Assembly: GCA_948433295.1 (NCBI GenBank)
Contig: CAOJDT010000014.1
Location: 1 to 33,703, forward strand
Length of the DNA: 33,703 nucleotides
Source: an uncultured bacterium
Lineage (GTDB): Bacteria > Cyanobacteriota > Vampirovibrionia > Gastranaerophilales > Gastranaerophilaceae
Direction of reading: 5' to 3'
Of the stretch, positions 1 through 9,300 are shown piece after piece (position 1 is the stretch's first letter; the number at the start of each line of letters is the position of its first letter). The notes under the pieces are model-generated. The model worked only from the letters and a program-made list of their open reading frames with translations, was not told the origin of the DNA and did not search any database. The position numbers and the translations under genes were made by a program.

Positions 1-2
1 CC

Positions 3-287
3 GACAGCGATTATAAAAAACTTTCGGCAAAAGAACTTTTTGCCGCAAAGATAAGGTTTGTGCGCGAAAAAACTAACGGAAAACTTGCGCTTGATGAACC
101 GTCGAAAGATTATCTTCTTGACGAAAATGCGTATATTGATTTAATGACGTTAGGTGTTTTTGAAGATGAATACCACCGTCCGTCAGGGAATTTTACGCTA
201 TATGTAAAATCAGAGCGCGGAAATTTTCGAAAATACACAGGTCATGTAAATTATCAACATCCGCGCCGTCTGAAATTATTATTTTAA
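3..287 (+). CDS. C-terminal part of an unidentified protein (5' end outside window)
   Basis: The frame is open from the first bases of the window to the TAA at 285-287, with no stop upstream, so this is the last 94 codons of a gene that begins outside. A GTG at 60 could serve as a start, but the frame reads on above it without a break. The translated part is soluble and charged, with the strings LALDEP, AYIDLMTLGVFEDEYHRPSG and YTGHVNYQHPRRLKLLF at the very end. I do not recognise the family. It converges on glmU and its last 9 bases overlap the end of that gene, so the two share their 3' ends. No terminator hairpin is visible between them. Confidence 0.6.
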   Translation, partial: DSDYKKLSAKELFAAKIRFVREKTNGKLALDEPSKDYLLDENAYIDLMTLGVFEDEYHRPSGNFTLYVKSERGNFRKYTGHVNYQHPRRLKLLF

Positions 288-1556
288 TTGTTTTTTCACC
301 CAGTCATTTAAAACTCTCATAGGAGACCGGGTTAAGGCTAAAGCCCATGAAGGAATGTTTTTGGTGATTACGCTTAAAGCTCCGACATTCGCGCCTTCTT
401 CAACTGTCACCGGCGCAACAAGGACCGTGTTTGAGCCGATTTTTACATTATCTTCAAGAACAGTCTTTGATTTTTCTTTTGTGAGCGGGTTGTAATTTGC
501 CGTAATCGTTCCTGCGCCGATGTTTACGTGAGAACCTATTTCGCTGTCACCGATGTATGATAAGTGACCTGCGTTAGTATTTGAATTTATTTTTGATTTT
601 TTTACTTCTACAAAGTTTCCGATTTTAACGTTGTCAGCAATCTCAACACCGCCGCGAAGATGTGCGCAGGGTCCGATTTTACAATTTTTACCGATTATGT
701 TTTTACCTTCTATATAGGTTGCGGGAAAAATAACTGTATCCTGACCTATTTCTGTATCAGCGCTTATATAAGTCGTTGCAGGGTCAACAATTGTAACCCC
801 GTTAATCATGTGTTTTTCATTAATTCTTTTTTGCATAATTTTTGTGGCTTCGGCAAGATGAAGTCGGGAATTTATACCGAAAATTTCTTCATTATTTTCT
901 AAGATGAATGCGTTAACATTCAGACTGTTTTTCTTGCCCCATTCAATTATGTCAGTAAGGTAATACTCACCCTGTGCGTTATTGCTTGTGAGTTGAGAAA
1001 ATGCCGGCTGAACTTTTGCCCAGTCAATACAGTAGATTCCCGCGTTAACTTCTTTAACGGCTTTTTGTTCCGGTGTTGCGTCTTTTTCTTCAACGATACA
1101 TTTAAGTGTGTTATCGGCTTCACGGATAATTCGTCCGTAATTTGTCGGATTTTCAAAAATCGTACTCATTACCGTTAAATCTGATTTTTGGGATTTATGG
1201 AAATCTATGAATTTTTTTAAAGTTTCTTCTGTGATTAAAGGTGTGTCGCCGCAGAGGATTAAAATCAGTCCTTTGTAGTTTTCAAGCATAGGACAAACCA
1301 TTGAAACCGCATGTCCCGTTCCTAATTGCGGAGTTTGAAGAACTGTTTTTGCATTGTCATAATTCTTTTTGACAAAACTTTCGACTTCTTCTGCGTGGTG
1401 CCCTACGATTACAAAGTTTTCGCTTGTAATATTTTTAACGTTATCCAAAACGTATCCAACGAGGGTTTTTCCGAAAATTTCATGTAAAACTTTCGGCGTT
1501 TCGGATTTCATACGAGTGCCTTTGCCTGCCGCAAGAATAACTGATTTTATATCCAT
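279..1556 (-). CDS. glmU: Bifunctional UDP-GlcNAc pyrophosphorylase / glucosamine-1-phosphate acetyltransferase GlmU
   Basis: GlmU makes UDP-N-acetylglucosamine from glucosamine-1-phosphate in two steps (acetylation, then uridylylation), supplying peptidoglycan and lipopolysaccharide in the cytoplasm. The N-terminal half starts with the nucleotidyltransferase signature ILAAGKGTRMKS near residue 7 and has QLGTGHAV and LCGDTPLI. The C-terminal half is a left-handed beta-helix of hexapeptide repeats with GNFVEVKKSKI, AGHLSYIGDSEIG and NIGAGTITANYN, the acetyltransferase signatures. I chose ATG 1556 because AAGGAG lies 9 bases upstream and the family begins right there; the frame stays open 21 codons further up but without a better site. 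At 425 residues it is slightly short for the family (about 450-460), yet both domains look complete. It diverges from nifU. Confidence 0.96.
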   Translation of the reverse strand: MDIKSVILAAGKGTRMKSETPKVLHEIFGKTLVGYVLDNVKNITSENFVIVGHHAEEVESFVKKNYDNAKTVLQTPQLGTGHAVSMVCPMLENYKGLILILCGDTPLITEETLKKFIDFHKSQKSDLTVMSTIFENPTNYGRIIREADNTLKCIVEEKDATPEQKAVKEVNAGIYCIDWAKVQPAFSQLTSNNAQGEYYLTDIIEWGKKNSLNVNAFILENNEEIFGINSRLHLAEATKIMQKRINEKHMINGVTIVDPATTYISADTEIGQDTVIFPATYIEGKNIIGKNCKIGPCAHLRGGVEIADNVKIGNFVEVKKSKINSNTNAGHLSYIGDSEIGSHVNIGAGTITANYNPLTKEKSKTVLEDNVKIGSNTVLVAPVTVEEGANVGALSVITKNIPSWALALTRSPMRVLNDWVKKQLK

Positions 1557-1748
1557 AATCTTTTTCTCCTTTTCTGAAACAATTTTAACATAAAAACAGA
1601 TAATAATTTTCTCTGACACGCTCCCGTCCTGTTTCCGCTATTGCCTCGGAAAATTTTAATAATTAATATAACATTAAGTATATATAAATAACAAAATTTT
1701 TGCGTTACAATATTCTTATAGTAGAGATAAAATAAAGGAAAATATAAT

Positions 1749-2591
1749 ATGTGGGATTATTCTGAAAAAGTTATGGATCACTACCGCAATCCGCGTAATG
1801 TCGGCAAAATTGATGATGCCGACGCTGTTGGTTCTGCGGGTTCTCTTGCGTGCGGTGACCAGTTGAAAATATATTTAAAGATTAAAAACGGAATCGTTAC
1901 GGATGCCAAATTTCAAACTTTCGGTTGCGGTTCTGCTGTTGCAAGTTCAAGTATTTTGACCGAAATGATTATCGGGAAACCTATTGAAGAAGTAAGAAAG
2001 ATTACAAATAAAGATATTGCCGACCAGTTGGAAGGCTTGCCTCCGGAAAAAATGCACTGTTCGGTTATGGGTTACGAAGCCCTTGAAGACGCTTTGAAAG
2101 GTTATGAAGATTATCAGGATCTTGAAGATATTCGTAATGATATTGAACCGAAAAAAGAAAAAATTGTTTGTACTTGCTTCAATATTACCGAAAATCTTAT
2201 CTGGGACGCAATTAAACAAAACGGACTTAAAACAGTTGAAGAAATCACAAATTATACAAAAGCAGGCGGCGCCTGCGGCAAATGCAAAGGTCTGATTCAG
2301 GATATTATTGATACTTATTACAAAAAAGAAGAAGAGAAAAACGGCGGACTTTCTCCGGCTCAAAGAATTCTCAAAATTAATACAATTATAGAAAAACAAA
2401 TCTCGCCGGAACTCCAAAAAGATGGCGGAGATATTACTCTGATTGATATTGACGGAAATAAGGTTTATGTCAAACTCCGCGGAAAATGTTCCGGTTGTAA
2501 GAATTCGATGCTGACTCTGAAAGCTTTCGTTCAATCAACATTGCGCGATGCAATCAGTCAGGACATTGAAGTAATAGAAGCAGGTGAATAA
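1749..2591 (+). CDS. nifU: Modular NifU Fe-S cluster scaffold
   Basis: This is the three-domain NifU that assembles Fe-S clusters on sulfur delivered by NifS. Residues 1-125 are the IscU-like scaffold with cysteines C35, C60 and C104. Residues 139-190 form the permanent [2Fe-2S] domain with CTC at 141-143 and CGKC at 176-179. Residues 203-280 are the Nfu domain with CSGC at 247-250. All metal-binding cysteines expected in the Azotobacter-type protein are present. The start is supported by AAAGGA nine bases upstream. The stop overlaps the first base of the nifS start codon (TAATG), so the pair is translationally coupled. No nitrogenase gene is in view, so general Fe-S biogenesis is the likely job. 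A TATAGT at 1717-1722 could be a -10 box, but no convincing -35 precedes it. Confidence 0.94.
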   Translation: MWDYSEKVMDHYRNPRNVGKIDDADAVGSAGSLACGDQLKIYLKIKNGIVTDAKFQTFGCGSAVASSSILTEMIIGKPIEEVRKITNKDIADQLEGLPPEKMHCSVMGYEALEDALKGYEDYQDLEDIRNDIEPKKEKIVCTCFNITENLIWDAIKQNGLKTVEEITNYTKAGGACGKCKGLIQDIIDTYYKKEEEKNGGLSPAQRILKINTIIEKQISPELQKDGGDITLIDIDGNKVYVKLRGKCSGCKNSMLTLKAFVQSTLRDAISQDIEVIEAGE

Positions 2592-3790
2592 TGGAAAATT
2601 TAATATATCTTGATAATAACGCCACAACCCGTGTTGATGATAAAGTTCTGGAAGCAATGCTCCCGTACTTTAAGGAAGAATATGCAAATCCATCAAGTAT
2701 GTATGATTTTGCAAAACATTCGGGGCGTGCGATTTTTGAGGCAAGAGGAATTATAAAAGATTTCTTTAATGCCGCAAACGAAAAAGAAATTATTTTTACG
2801 TCCTGCGGTTCGGAAAGCGCTAATATGGCTATCCGTGGTGTTCTTAATATGAATAAAAATAAAAAACACATTGTGACAACTAAAGTGGAACACGCATGTG
2901 TTTTAAATTTGTATCAAACTCTGGAAAAAGAAGGTTATACGGTTGATTATATCGGAGTAAATTCTAACGGTGAAATCGACCTTGCACAGCTTGAAGATGC
3001 GATTCATTTCGACACCGCATTGGTTTCTGTTATGTATGCAAATAACGAAACAGGCGTAATTTTCCCGATTCAAAAAATTGCCGAAATTATTAAACGCAAA
3101 AATCCGCAGACTAAATTTTTTGTTGACGCGGTTCAGGTTGCGGGCAAAATTCCTATTGATGTTCAAGAACTCGGAGTTGATTTGCTCAGCATTTCAGGTC
3201 ATAAATTCCACGCCCCTAAAGGTGTAGGCGCTTTGTATTGTAATTCTAAAACAATTCTTACTCCTTTAATTATCGGCGGACATCAGGAACGCGGAAAACG
3301 TGCCGGTACGGAAAATGTGCCGTATATTGTCGGGCTTGCTAAAGCGGCTGAAATTGCTACAGATTTTCTTAAATATGAATCGACCGAGGTGAAACGCCTC
3401 CGAGATAAACTGGAATCCGGTATTTTGAAAAATATATATAATGCAAGACTTAATACAGGTGCGGCTTACAGGGTTCCAAATACCACAAATATCGGTTTTG
3501 AATATATTGAAGGTGAATTGATTCTTCTTCACCTGAGTGATTTAGGTATCTGTGCAAGTTCAGGAAGTGCATGTACATCTGGTTCGCTTGAACCGAGTCA
3601 CGTGTTAAGAGCAATGAATGTGCCTTTCACTGCTATACACGGAAGCATTCGTTTCTCTTTGAGTAAATATACAACCGAAAAGGATGTAGATTATGTCAAC
3701 GAAGTTTTGCCGGGCATAATCGAAAAAATTCGTCTAATTTCTCCTTATCAGGATGAACTGGCTGAATTAAAAAAACTTAAAAATATGTAA
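2591..3790 (+). CDS. nifS: Cysteine desulfurase, NifS type
   Basis: A pyridoxal-phosphate enzyme of 399 residues that takes sulfur from cysteine and passes it, as a persulfide, to NifU. Visible marks are the N-terminal YLDNNATT, the PLP-binding lysine in SGHKFHAPKG (K205), the glycine-rich GGHQERGKRAGTENV, and the catalytic cysteine loop SSGSACTSGSLEPSHVL with C328. Both active residues lie within three positions of those in Azotobacter NifS, so class I desulfurase (NifS/IscS type) is well supported. Its ATG overlaps the nifU stop by one base. The unit ends in a rho-independent terminator at 3826-3853. Confidence 0.95.
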   Translation: MENLIYLDNNATTRVDDKVLEAMLPYFKEEYANPSSMYDFAKHSGRAIFEARGIIKDFFNAANEKEIIFTSCGSESANMAIRGVLNMNKNKKHIVTTKVEHACVLNLYQTLEKEGYTVDYIGVNSNGEIDLAQLEDAIHFDTALVSVMYANNETGVIFPIQKIAEIIKRKNPQTKFFVDAVQVAGKIPIDVQELGVDLLSISGHKFHAPKGVGALYCNSKTILTPLIIGGHQERGKRAGTENVPYIVGLAKAAEIATDFLKYESTEVKRLRDKLESGILKNIYNARLNTGAAYRVPNTTNIGFEYIEGELILLHLSDLGICASSGSACTSGSLEPSHVLRAMNVPFTAIHGSIRFSLSKYTTEKDVDYVNEVLPGIIEKIRLISPYQDELAELKKLKNM

Positions 3791-3825
3791 AAATTAGCAA
3801 AAAAATTTTTTTACGAATTTTAAAG

Positions 3826-3853
3826 CCTCCATAATACATAATGGAGGTTTTTT
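3826..3853 (+). terminator. Rho-independent terminator after nifUS whose 3' arm is also a Shine-Dalgarno site
   Basis: CCTCCAT (3826-3832) pairs with ATGGAGG (3841-3847) around an 8-base loop, followed by six Ts (3848-3853). The GGAGG of the 3' arm (3843-3847) sits nine bases before the TTG start of the next gene at 3857, so one sequence serves as terminator arm and ribosome site. Confidence 0.8.
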
Positions 3854-3856
3854 AAT

Positions 3857-5218
3857 TTGAGAATTTACCCTTTGAATAATAATATAAACTTTGGCTATAA
3901 CGAAGAAGCTAACAAAAAATTGCAGCAAAGACTTAAAAAAGCTAAGGAATTTAAACCACTTTTGCCGGTGATGATTCAGACACACAAGCTGTGTATGGAT
4001 ACTGAAGATTACATGCGTAAAGCTGAAAAACGTGGTGATACTCAAGTCGTGGAGATATTAAAACATTTATTTATCGATATGAAGTGTAGTTTTACCGAAA
4101 CTGTTGATAATATGTTCCCTGAATTGAATTATCTTAAAGACGAAATGTCATCATATAGTGCAGAGGCAGATAAACTGATTGAACAGGATGAAGAAAATTC
4201 CGAACATTGGGTTGTATGGCTTAGAGACGATTTGGACCCTGACGTATATGGTGATGCCGATGATGATGAAACGGTTAACGAGATTAAGTCGTCAGTTGAG
4301 GGCGTTTCCGAATCAACACGCACTAAAGATAATACGCTAAATAATGTTTTAGAAGTTTATTCTCCAAATAAGTGGTCTCCTGTAGGAATGTCAAGTATGG
4401 GTGGAATGGAAGATTTGAAATCCGAAATTGAGGATAAACTGATTTATCCTATAAAAGATCCCGAAGCCGCAAAGCTTGACGAAATCGAATACGGAAAAAG
4501 ATTCCCGCGTGGAATACTCTTTTATGGACCTCCGGGGTGCGGAAAAACTTTCACTGTTGAGTGCGTGGCGCAGGAACTCGGTATTCCTCTTTTGAAATTG
4601 AAAATAGGAAAAGCCGGTTCTTCGTATATAAATGCTACCTCAAGAAATTATGAGAAAGCCTTTGACGAAGCAGAACAATTGTCTAAGAAAAATAATTCTC
4701 CCGTACTTATGTTTATTGATGAAATGGACGGCTTAACTCATACTCGTGATAAAGAGTCCTCAGCAGAAGATTTAAAACAAATAGGAACACTTCTTAATCT
4801 TATTGAAACAGCCCGCGACAGAGGTATTGTCGTGGTTGGTGCAACCAACAAATATGATATTGTGGACGAAGCTATAAAAGCACGTTTTGATTCTCAAATT
4901 TATATAGGACTTCCTGATGAGAAAACTCGAGCCGAGGTGTTGAAAGTTTCTCTTCAATCAAGAACCAAAGGTCTGGCGCTTGCAAATTCTCCGGAAGAGT
5001 TAAAAAAGATTGCCGCAATTACAAAAGGTTTTCCTAACAGAGCACTCGGTATATTGACGGACAAAGCCGCTCTTGTCGCTCGTGCTGACGGAAGACGTGA
5101 TATGAAAGCAGAAGATTATTTCGGGGTTGTTGTTGAAAATCAAAATCTTAAAGTAAAAGATTCTATATACAAACCGCGAAATGCGCAGCCTCGTATCGGG
5201 TTTAATAAAAACGCATAG
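3857..5218 (+). CDS. AAA+ ATPase with uncharacterised N-terminal domain
   Basis: A 453-residue protein. Residues 175-430 form a classical AAA+ module: a GGMEDLK entry region, Walker A GPPGCGKT at 224-231, Walker B MFIDEMD at 285-291, and a second region of homology with GATNKYDIVDEAIKARFD carrying the sensor-1 Asn and candidate arginine finger. A lid helix bundle follows (KGFPNRALGILTDKAA). The first 170 residues are charged and helical and match nothing I know. The protein opens with IYPLNNNINFG, a short I-x-F-G motif near the N-terminus. The TTG start is chosen because GGAGG lies nine bases upstream, inside the terminator of nifUS; the next in-frame candidate would cut the motif. It is probably a remodelling ATPase related to the FtsH/p97-type branch; the substrate is unknown and no protease domain is present. 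Confidence 0.85.
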   Translation: MRIYPLNNNINFGYNEEANKKLQQRLKKAKEFKPLLPVMIQTHKLCMDTEDYMRKAEKRGDTQVVEILKHLFIDMKCSFTETVDNMFPELNYLKDEMSSYSAEADKLIEQDEENSEHWVVWLRDDLDPDVYGDADDDETVNEIKSSVEGVSESTRTKDNTLNNVLEVYSPNKWSPVGMSSMGGMEDLKSEIEDKLIYPIKDPEAAKLDEIEYGKRFPRGILFYGPPGCGKTFTVECVAQELGIPLLKLKIGKAGSSYINATSRNYEKAFDEAEQLSKKNNSPVLMFIDEMDGLTHTRDKESSAEDLKQIGTLLNLIETARDRGIVVVGATNKYDIVDEAIKARFDSQIYIGLPDEKTRAEVLKVSLQSRTKGLALANSPEELKKIAAITKGFPNRALGILTDKAALVARADGRRDMKAEDYFGVVVENQNLKVKDSIYKPRNAQPRIGFNKNA

Positions 5219-5220
5219 GA

Positions 5221-5256
5221 CAAAAGTATAATGATTTTTAAAATCTAATACTTTTG
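5221..5256 (+). terminator. Long AT-rich hairpin after the AAA+ gene, possible terminator
   Basis: CAAAAGTAT (5221-5229) pairs with ATACTTTTG (5248-5256), and inside it GATTTT pairs with AAAATC, giving a long imperfect stem starting two bases after the stop codon. No clean T-tract follows, so termination is plausible but not certain; an mRNA 3'-stabilising structure is the alternative. Confidence 0.4.
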
Positions 5257-5299
5257 TACCGCTCTTTTAGTCTTAAAGTTTGTTTTTTATAAATCCCGA

Positions 5300-5328
5300 T
5301 TGCGTTTAATAGTTTTTATTCGTATTGA
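5300..5328 (+). promoter_or_regulatory. Possible sigma-70 promoter of the repeat protein gene
   Basis: TTGCGT (5300-5305), 17 bases, then TATTGA (5323-5328). The spacing is ideal but the -10 match is modest. The predicted transcript would have a leader of about 25 bases with AAGGAG before the ATG at 5359. Confidence 0.27.
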
Positions 5329-5358
5329 AACTTATCCTGTAGCTAAGGAGTTTCAAGA

Positions 5359-6327
5359 ATGAAAAAAATAATTTTATTAATCGCAATAGTAATGTTATGT
5401 AATTTGGGCGGTAATGCCGTAAATGCCGCTCCGTCTTTCAATTCAACCATAGGGAGAATTGAAGATTCACTGTACGGCTTTCAATATAACGGCGAAAAGG
5501 ATGAGACAAGGCTCGACAGGATTGAAACTTCTGTTTACGGAGCACCGACAAAAGGTAAGCAATCTGAGCGTTTGTCGAAATTGCAGAAAGATTTAGCCGC
5601 TGACTTGATGGGGCAGGAGATTGAACCGAAAGAAGATACGTTCGCCGAAGAATCTGATTCGTGGAAAGATGAAGCGCCGAAAGCGGCTTCAAATGTAAGT
5701 TATCCCGCGGTGGATGAACTTGAACAAAAAGTGTTTAATAAAACTTTTCCTAAAGAAGATATCAGCGTAAGGCTTTCAAATCTTGAAAAAAAGACCTTTA
5801 ATAAAACCTATTCCGATGATTTGAGTACAAGAACCGAACGATTAAAAGCTGAAATTCGCCCACAATCATTGATGGATAATCAGATTGCCCAATCATCAAA
5901 TTCTTTTTACGATCAGGATGATGTTGTTCCTCTCGGCGGAGATTTTCACATGAACAAATATATGCAGCATGATAATTTTGATTACGATTCTTTTAATGCT
6001 CGTCAGTATTCTATGTATTCGGGAGGGGGCGGTTCTTCTTTCAATTCAAGCCCTAAAAAAGCTTCGCTTTCAACTGTTGAGAAAAAGTTAATGAAACAAA
6101 ATTTCAATAACGATACTATGGAAAATCGTCTTGCGCGGGTAGAACAATATATGTTTGGGACTGTTTTTTCGCAGGATAGTCAACAGGCACGTCTTGACAG
6201 AATTTCAAGCGCATACAATGCTCAGAAATCCTCAGGCAAATATGATACGAATAAGTTTGCGCAAAATATGACAACCGGTGTTCAAATCGGTATGCTTATT
6301 CTGATGGTTCTGGCTTGTATTCTCTAA
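5359..6327 (+). CDS. Secreted or membrane-anchored protein with six paired short repeats
   Basis: The 322-residue product begins with a typical Sec signal peptide (MKKIILLIAIVMLCNLGGNA, cleavage near A23) and ends with a hydrophobic segment at 304-322 that is exactly C-terminal. Between them are six copies of a degenerate unit of about 25 residues, of the form [IV]xxLExxxFxxxYxxDxxxxRLxRLE. They come as three head-to-tail pairs at about 30-79, 118-163 and 237-283. Linkers are acidic or Asn/Gly-rich (SGGGGSSFNSS at 221-231). Similar LEKKTFGK-type repeats occur in secreted proteins of cyanobacteria and their relatives; their role is unknown. The start is supported by AAGGAG eight bases upstream. 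The gene converges with the AsmA-like gene, with only seven bases between the stops. I cannot assign a function. Confidence 0.8.
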   Translation: MKKIILLIAIVMLCNLGGNAVNAAPSFNSTIGRIEDSLYGFQYNGEKDETRLDRIETSVYGAPTKGKQSERLSKLQKDLAADLMGQEIEPKEDTFAEESDSWKDEAPKAASNVSYPAVDELEQKVFNKTFPKEDISVRLSNLEKKTFNKTYSDDLSTRTERLKAEIRPQSLMDNQIAQSSNSFYDQDDVVPLGGDFHMNKYMQHDNFDYDSFNARQYSMYSGGGGSSFNSSPKKASLSTVEKKLMKQNFNNDTMENRLARVEQYMFGTVFSQDSQQARLDRISSAYNAQKSSGKYDTNKFAQNMTTGVQIGMLILMVLACIL

Positions 6328-6334
6328 ATGTTGC

Positions 6335-9300
6335 CTAAGGCGCCGCGGTTGGTTCTGGTGATTGCGGCGCTGCAGACGGTTTTTTGAACAGGTTCTTTAA
6401 TTCATTAATGCTGTCTTTTGTATTTTGAACCTGATTTTTTAAATCTTCTGCAGTCTGTTTTGCTGCATTTTTGGCTTCTTCAATGCTTTTTTGAACTTCT
6501 TCTTTTCTTTGGTTTTGAAGTTGTTTAAGCGCATCGGTACTTTGTTTGAATTGGTCTTTCATGCTGCCGCCTTCGAGTTCAGACGTATCGCAGACGGAAA
6601 GCCATTTGAAAGATTTAACCGAACTTGAACTTTCAATTCCTCCGTTAAATGAAACCTTAAAGTCCTGATGTTTTTTGTTTCCGTCGGAAAGTTCAGGAAT
6701 TTCCGATATGCGTTCACCTTTAGGGTTTGTTGTGAGTGCGTTAATCAAATTACCTGTTAGATTTCCGAATTTCGGAATATATGACGTAAGTTTTGAGACG
6801 GATAATTGTCCTACAGGTCCGAGTGCCGCTACAACATCAGAGCCGAGGCGTCCCAGAATTGTAAGATTTGCCGAAGCGTTTAAAAGGTTATATTTTCCGT
6901 ATACAAAATATGCCATAGAAGGTCCTGACGTTTTAATTGATTTTATATCAGCCCAGCCGTTGTCAAAGTTCATATCGCCTGAAATTGACTTGAATATTGC
7001 AGTGTTTTTTACGACAGGCATGTTAGTAACAGGCGTCAGCGCCGCCGCAATAACCCCGTTGGAGCGGAGATTTTCTGCCAAAAGAAGATTTTCTAATCTT
7101 CCTATATTACCCAGGGTTCCGTTTTTAATATCGAAATTAACGTTACCTTTCATAGATTGCATCATTGCGTTTTCTGACGGAGCATATGCGTTCAGTGAAA
7201 GCTTTGCGTTAAATCCTAGGGTTCCCGAGAGTGCATTTTTTATTCCCGCTGCACCTTCTACGGCTTTTTCCGCGTTCATGGTGTTGCCGTGAAAGTCTAC
7301 GTTTGTTTTTCCGTTAACAAGATTAACAGAGACATCTCCGTTAACTTTTCCGTCAAAGGCGCTGCCTTTTATTCCGTTAAGATAAAGGGTGTCGTAAGTG
7401 AGGCTGAAATTACTGCTTAAATCGGTTGCTTCAATGCCTCCGGATTTGAATTTTGCCACAGTACCTTTCCCTGACGGAATCAGATAGCCTGATTTCGCTT
7501 TTGAATTGCCCAGGTCGAGATTCATAGTTCCGATTTCTACGAGCACTTCCGGAATTTTGATTGACGGAATGCTTACACTGCCTCCGATTACAGGATTTAA
7601 CGCCGTTCCGTTAACCGTAATATTTGCCGCACCTTTGATTTTTGATTTTGGAAATCCCGGGATTGTAAAATCAATATTTGAAGGTGTTTTTATTGTTATA
7701 TTATTAAGTATTTGTTTAGATGCCAGTTTGTCGACCGAACCATTTACAGCAACCAGATTTCCCGAAAGATTTGATGTCGGAATCTGAGAAAGTCCGTTTA
7801 TTGCATATAATCCCGTATCAGATAATTTAAGCGAATCGTTTGCAATTTTCATGTTTGAAGTTATGAGAGTGCTTTTGCCGTTTAATTGGTCAACGTTTAT
7901 TACATTGAGATAATCAGACGGAGTTGCAAGCAGTTGGGCAAGAATATTTTGGACTTTATCATTACCTGTAACTTTTACATACAGAGGTAATTTTCCGCTT
8001 GCTTTAATATCCTTTCTCATTTCGGCAGGAAGCATTGCGCGTAAATCTGACGCTAAGAGTCCTCCTTTTGCCGTTATATCTATCGCAAGTTTTTTTGTCA
8101 GGTAATCCGACACCTTACCTGCAATGTCCACTCTGGAATTATCAAGGGTTAAGTATGTATCAGTAATATTTACGTCTTTTTCGTCAACGGTAACTTTTGC
8201 TTTTGGAAGTTTTACCGCGATATTCAAAGGTTTGTTTAAGATATTGAGATTATCCAGAGATAAATTCAAAATCGGTTTGATTTGTTTCAAATTACCCGAA
8301 ACTGCGGCATCCATTGACAATACTCCCGAACGAATGTCATTATCTTTTAAAAGTGCCGCCTGTCCTGCTGCGGTGATTAACCCTTTTATTAAAAGTTTAT
8401 CCGCAATAAGGTGTAAATCTACAGACGTGTTTTGCTTTATTGTTCCGTAAACATTAAGCGGCTGATTAAGGATTGAAAATCCGAGTTTTTTAATGTTTAT
8501 CATATTGTTTGAAAAATCTATATCGGCAGAAATTTTATCAATTAAAACGTCAAACAGACCGTAACGAATGCTTGCCTGAGGAATTTTAAAGTAACCTGAA
8601 GATTGGACTTTTTTAGTATCTGCGTTAATAGTAAAATCTGCGTCAATTGAACCTTTGGCACTTAACGAGTCAAGTTCTTTGCTGTTGACGGATTTTGCAA
8701 GGCTGTCAATAAGGTTAAAAATATTATTGATTCCTGCATTTGATTTGCAGGTAATATTTACGTGCGGTTTTTTACCTGTTTTGACAAAGCCTTTTAATGA
8801 TGTTTCTTCGTCTTTTGCAGTATAAACTGCTGAATCTATATCAATATTCTTGCCTTTCATATTAACCGTAACATGTCCGTCCGGAAGCGGTGTGTCGTCA
8901 ACGGCAATGCTTAATTTGTCAATATTGATAAGCCCGTGCAGATTTATATCCTCAAGATTTCCGTCTGTGGTAATATCGGTTTTCAGATTTGCAGTGAGTT
9001 GGTTTTTGTGAATCGTTTTAAAAATATCAATTACGTTAATTTCAAAAGGCTCGGCAGGCTTTTGTTCATCCTGTGTTTGAGGTGCAAAAACAAGGTCATT
9101 AAGGCTTGTTTCAGGCATTATTTTATTTAAAACTTTGATATCGTAATTAAAAGGTGTTTTGTCGTCCAGAACGATTTTGCCGTTTGTTGAAAGTTTGACT
9201 TTTTTATTAATGATGAAGTCTGTTATATTCAAATCTTCACCTTGAATATAATACTGTTTATCAGTAGGGATATCAGTGAGGGCTATTTTGTAGTTTTTTA

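Noticed and set aside
1612-1650. A GC-richer patch in the glmU-nifU divergent region, suspected of being a riboswitch or repeat.
   Set aside because: No convincing stem-loop or known motif, and no second copy seen in the window.
1947-2534. A 195-codon minus-strand frame opposite nifU.
   Set aside because: Phe/Asn-rich shadow of a gene with fully conserved motifs on the other strand; no ribosome site.
1749-3790. Nitrogen-fixation locus, because of NifU and NifS.
   Set aside because: No nitrogenase or accessory nif gene is present, and NifU/NifS of this kind serve general Fe-S assembly in many anaerobes.
6675-7292. A 205-codon plus-strand frame, and similar frames at 7506-7787 and 8124-8450.
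   Set aside because: They are antisense to the AsmA-like gene, lack ribosome sites and domains, and follow from the codon bias of the real gene.
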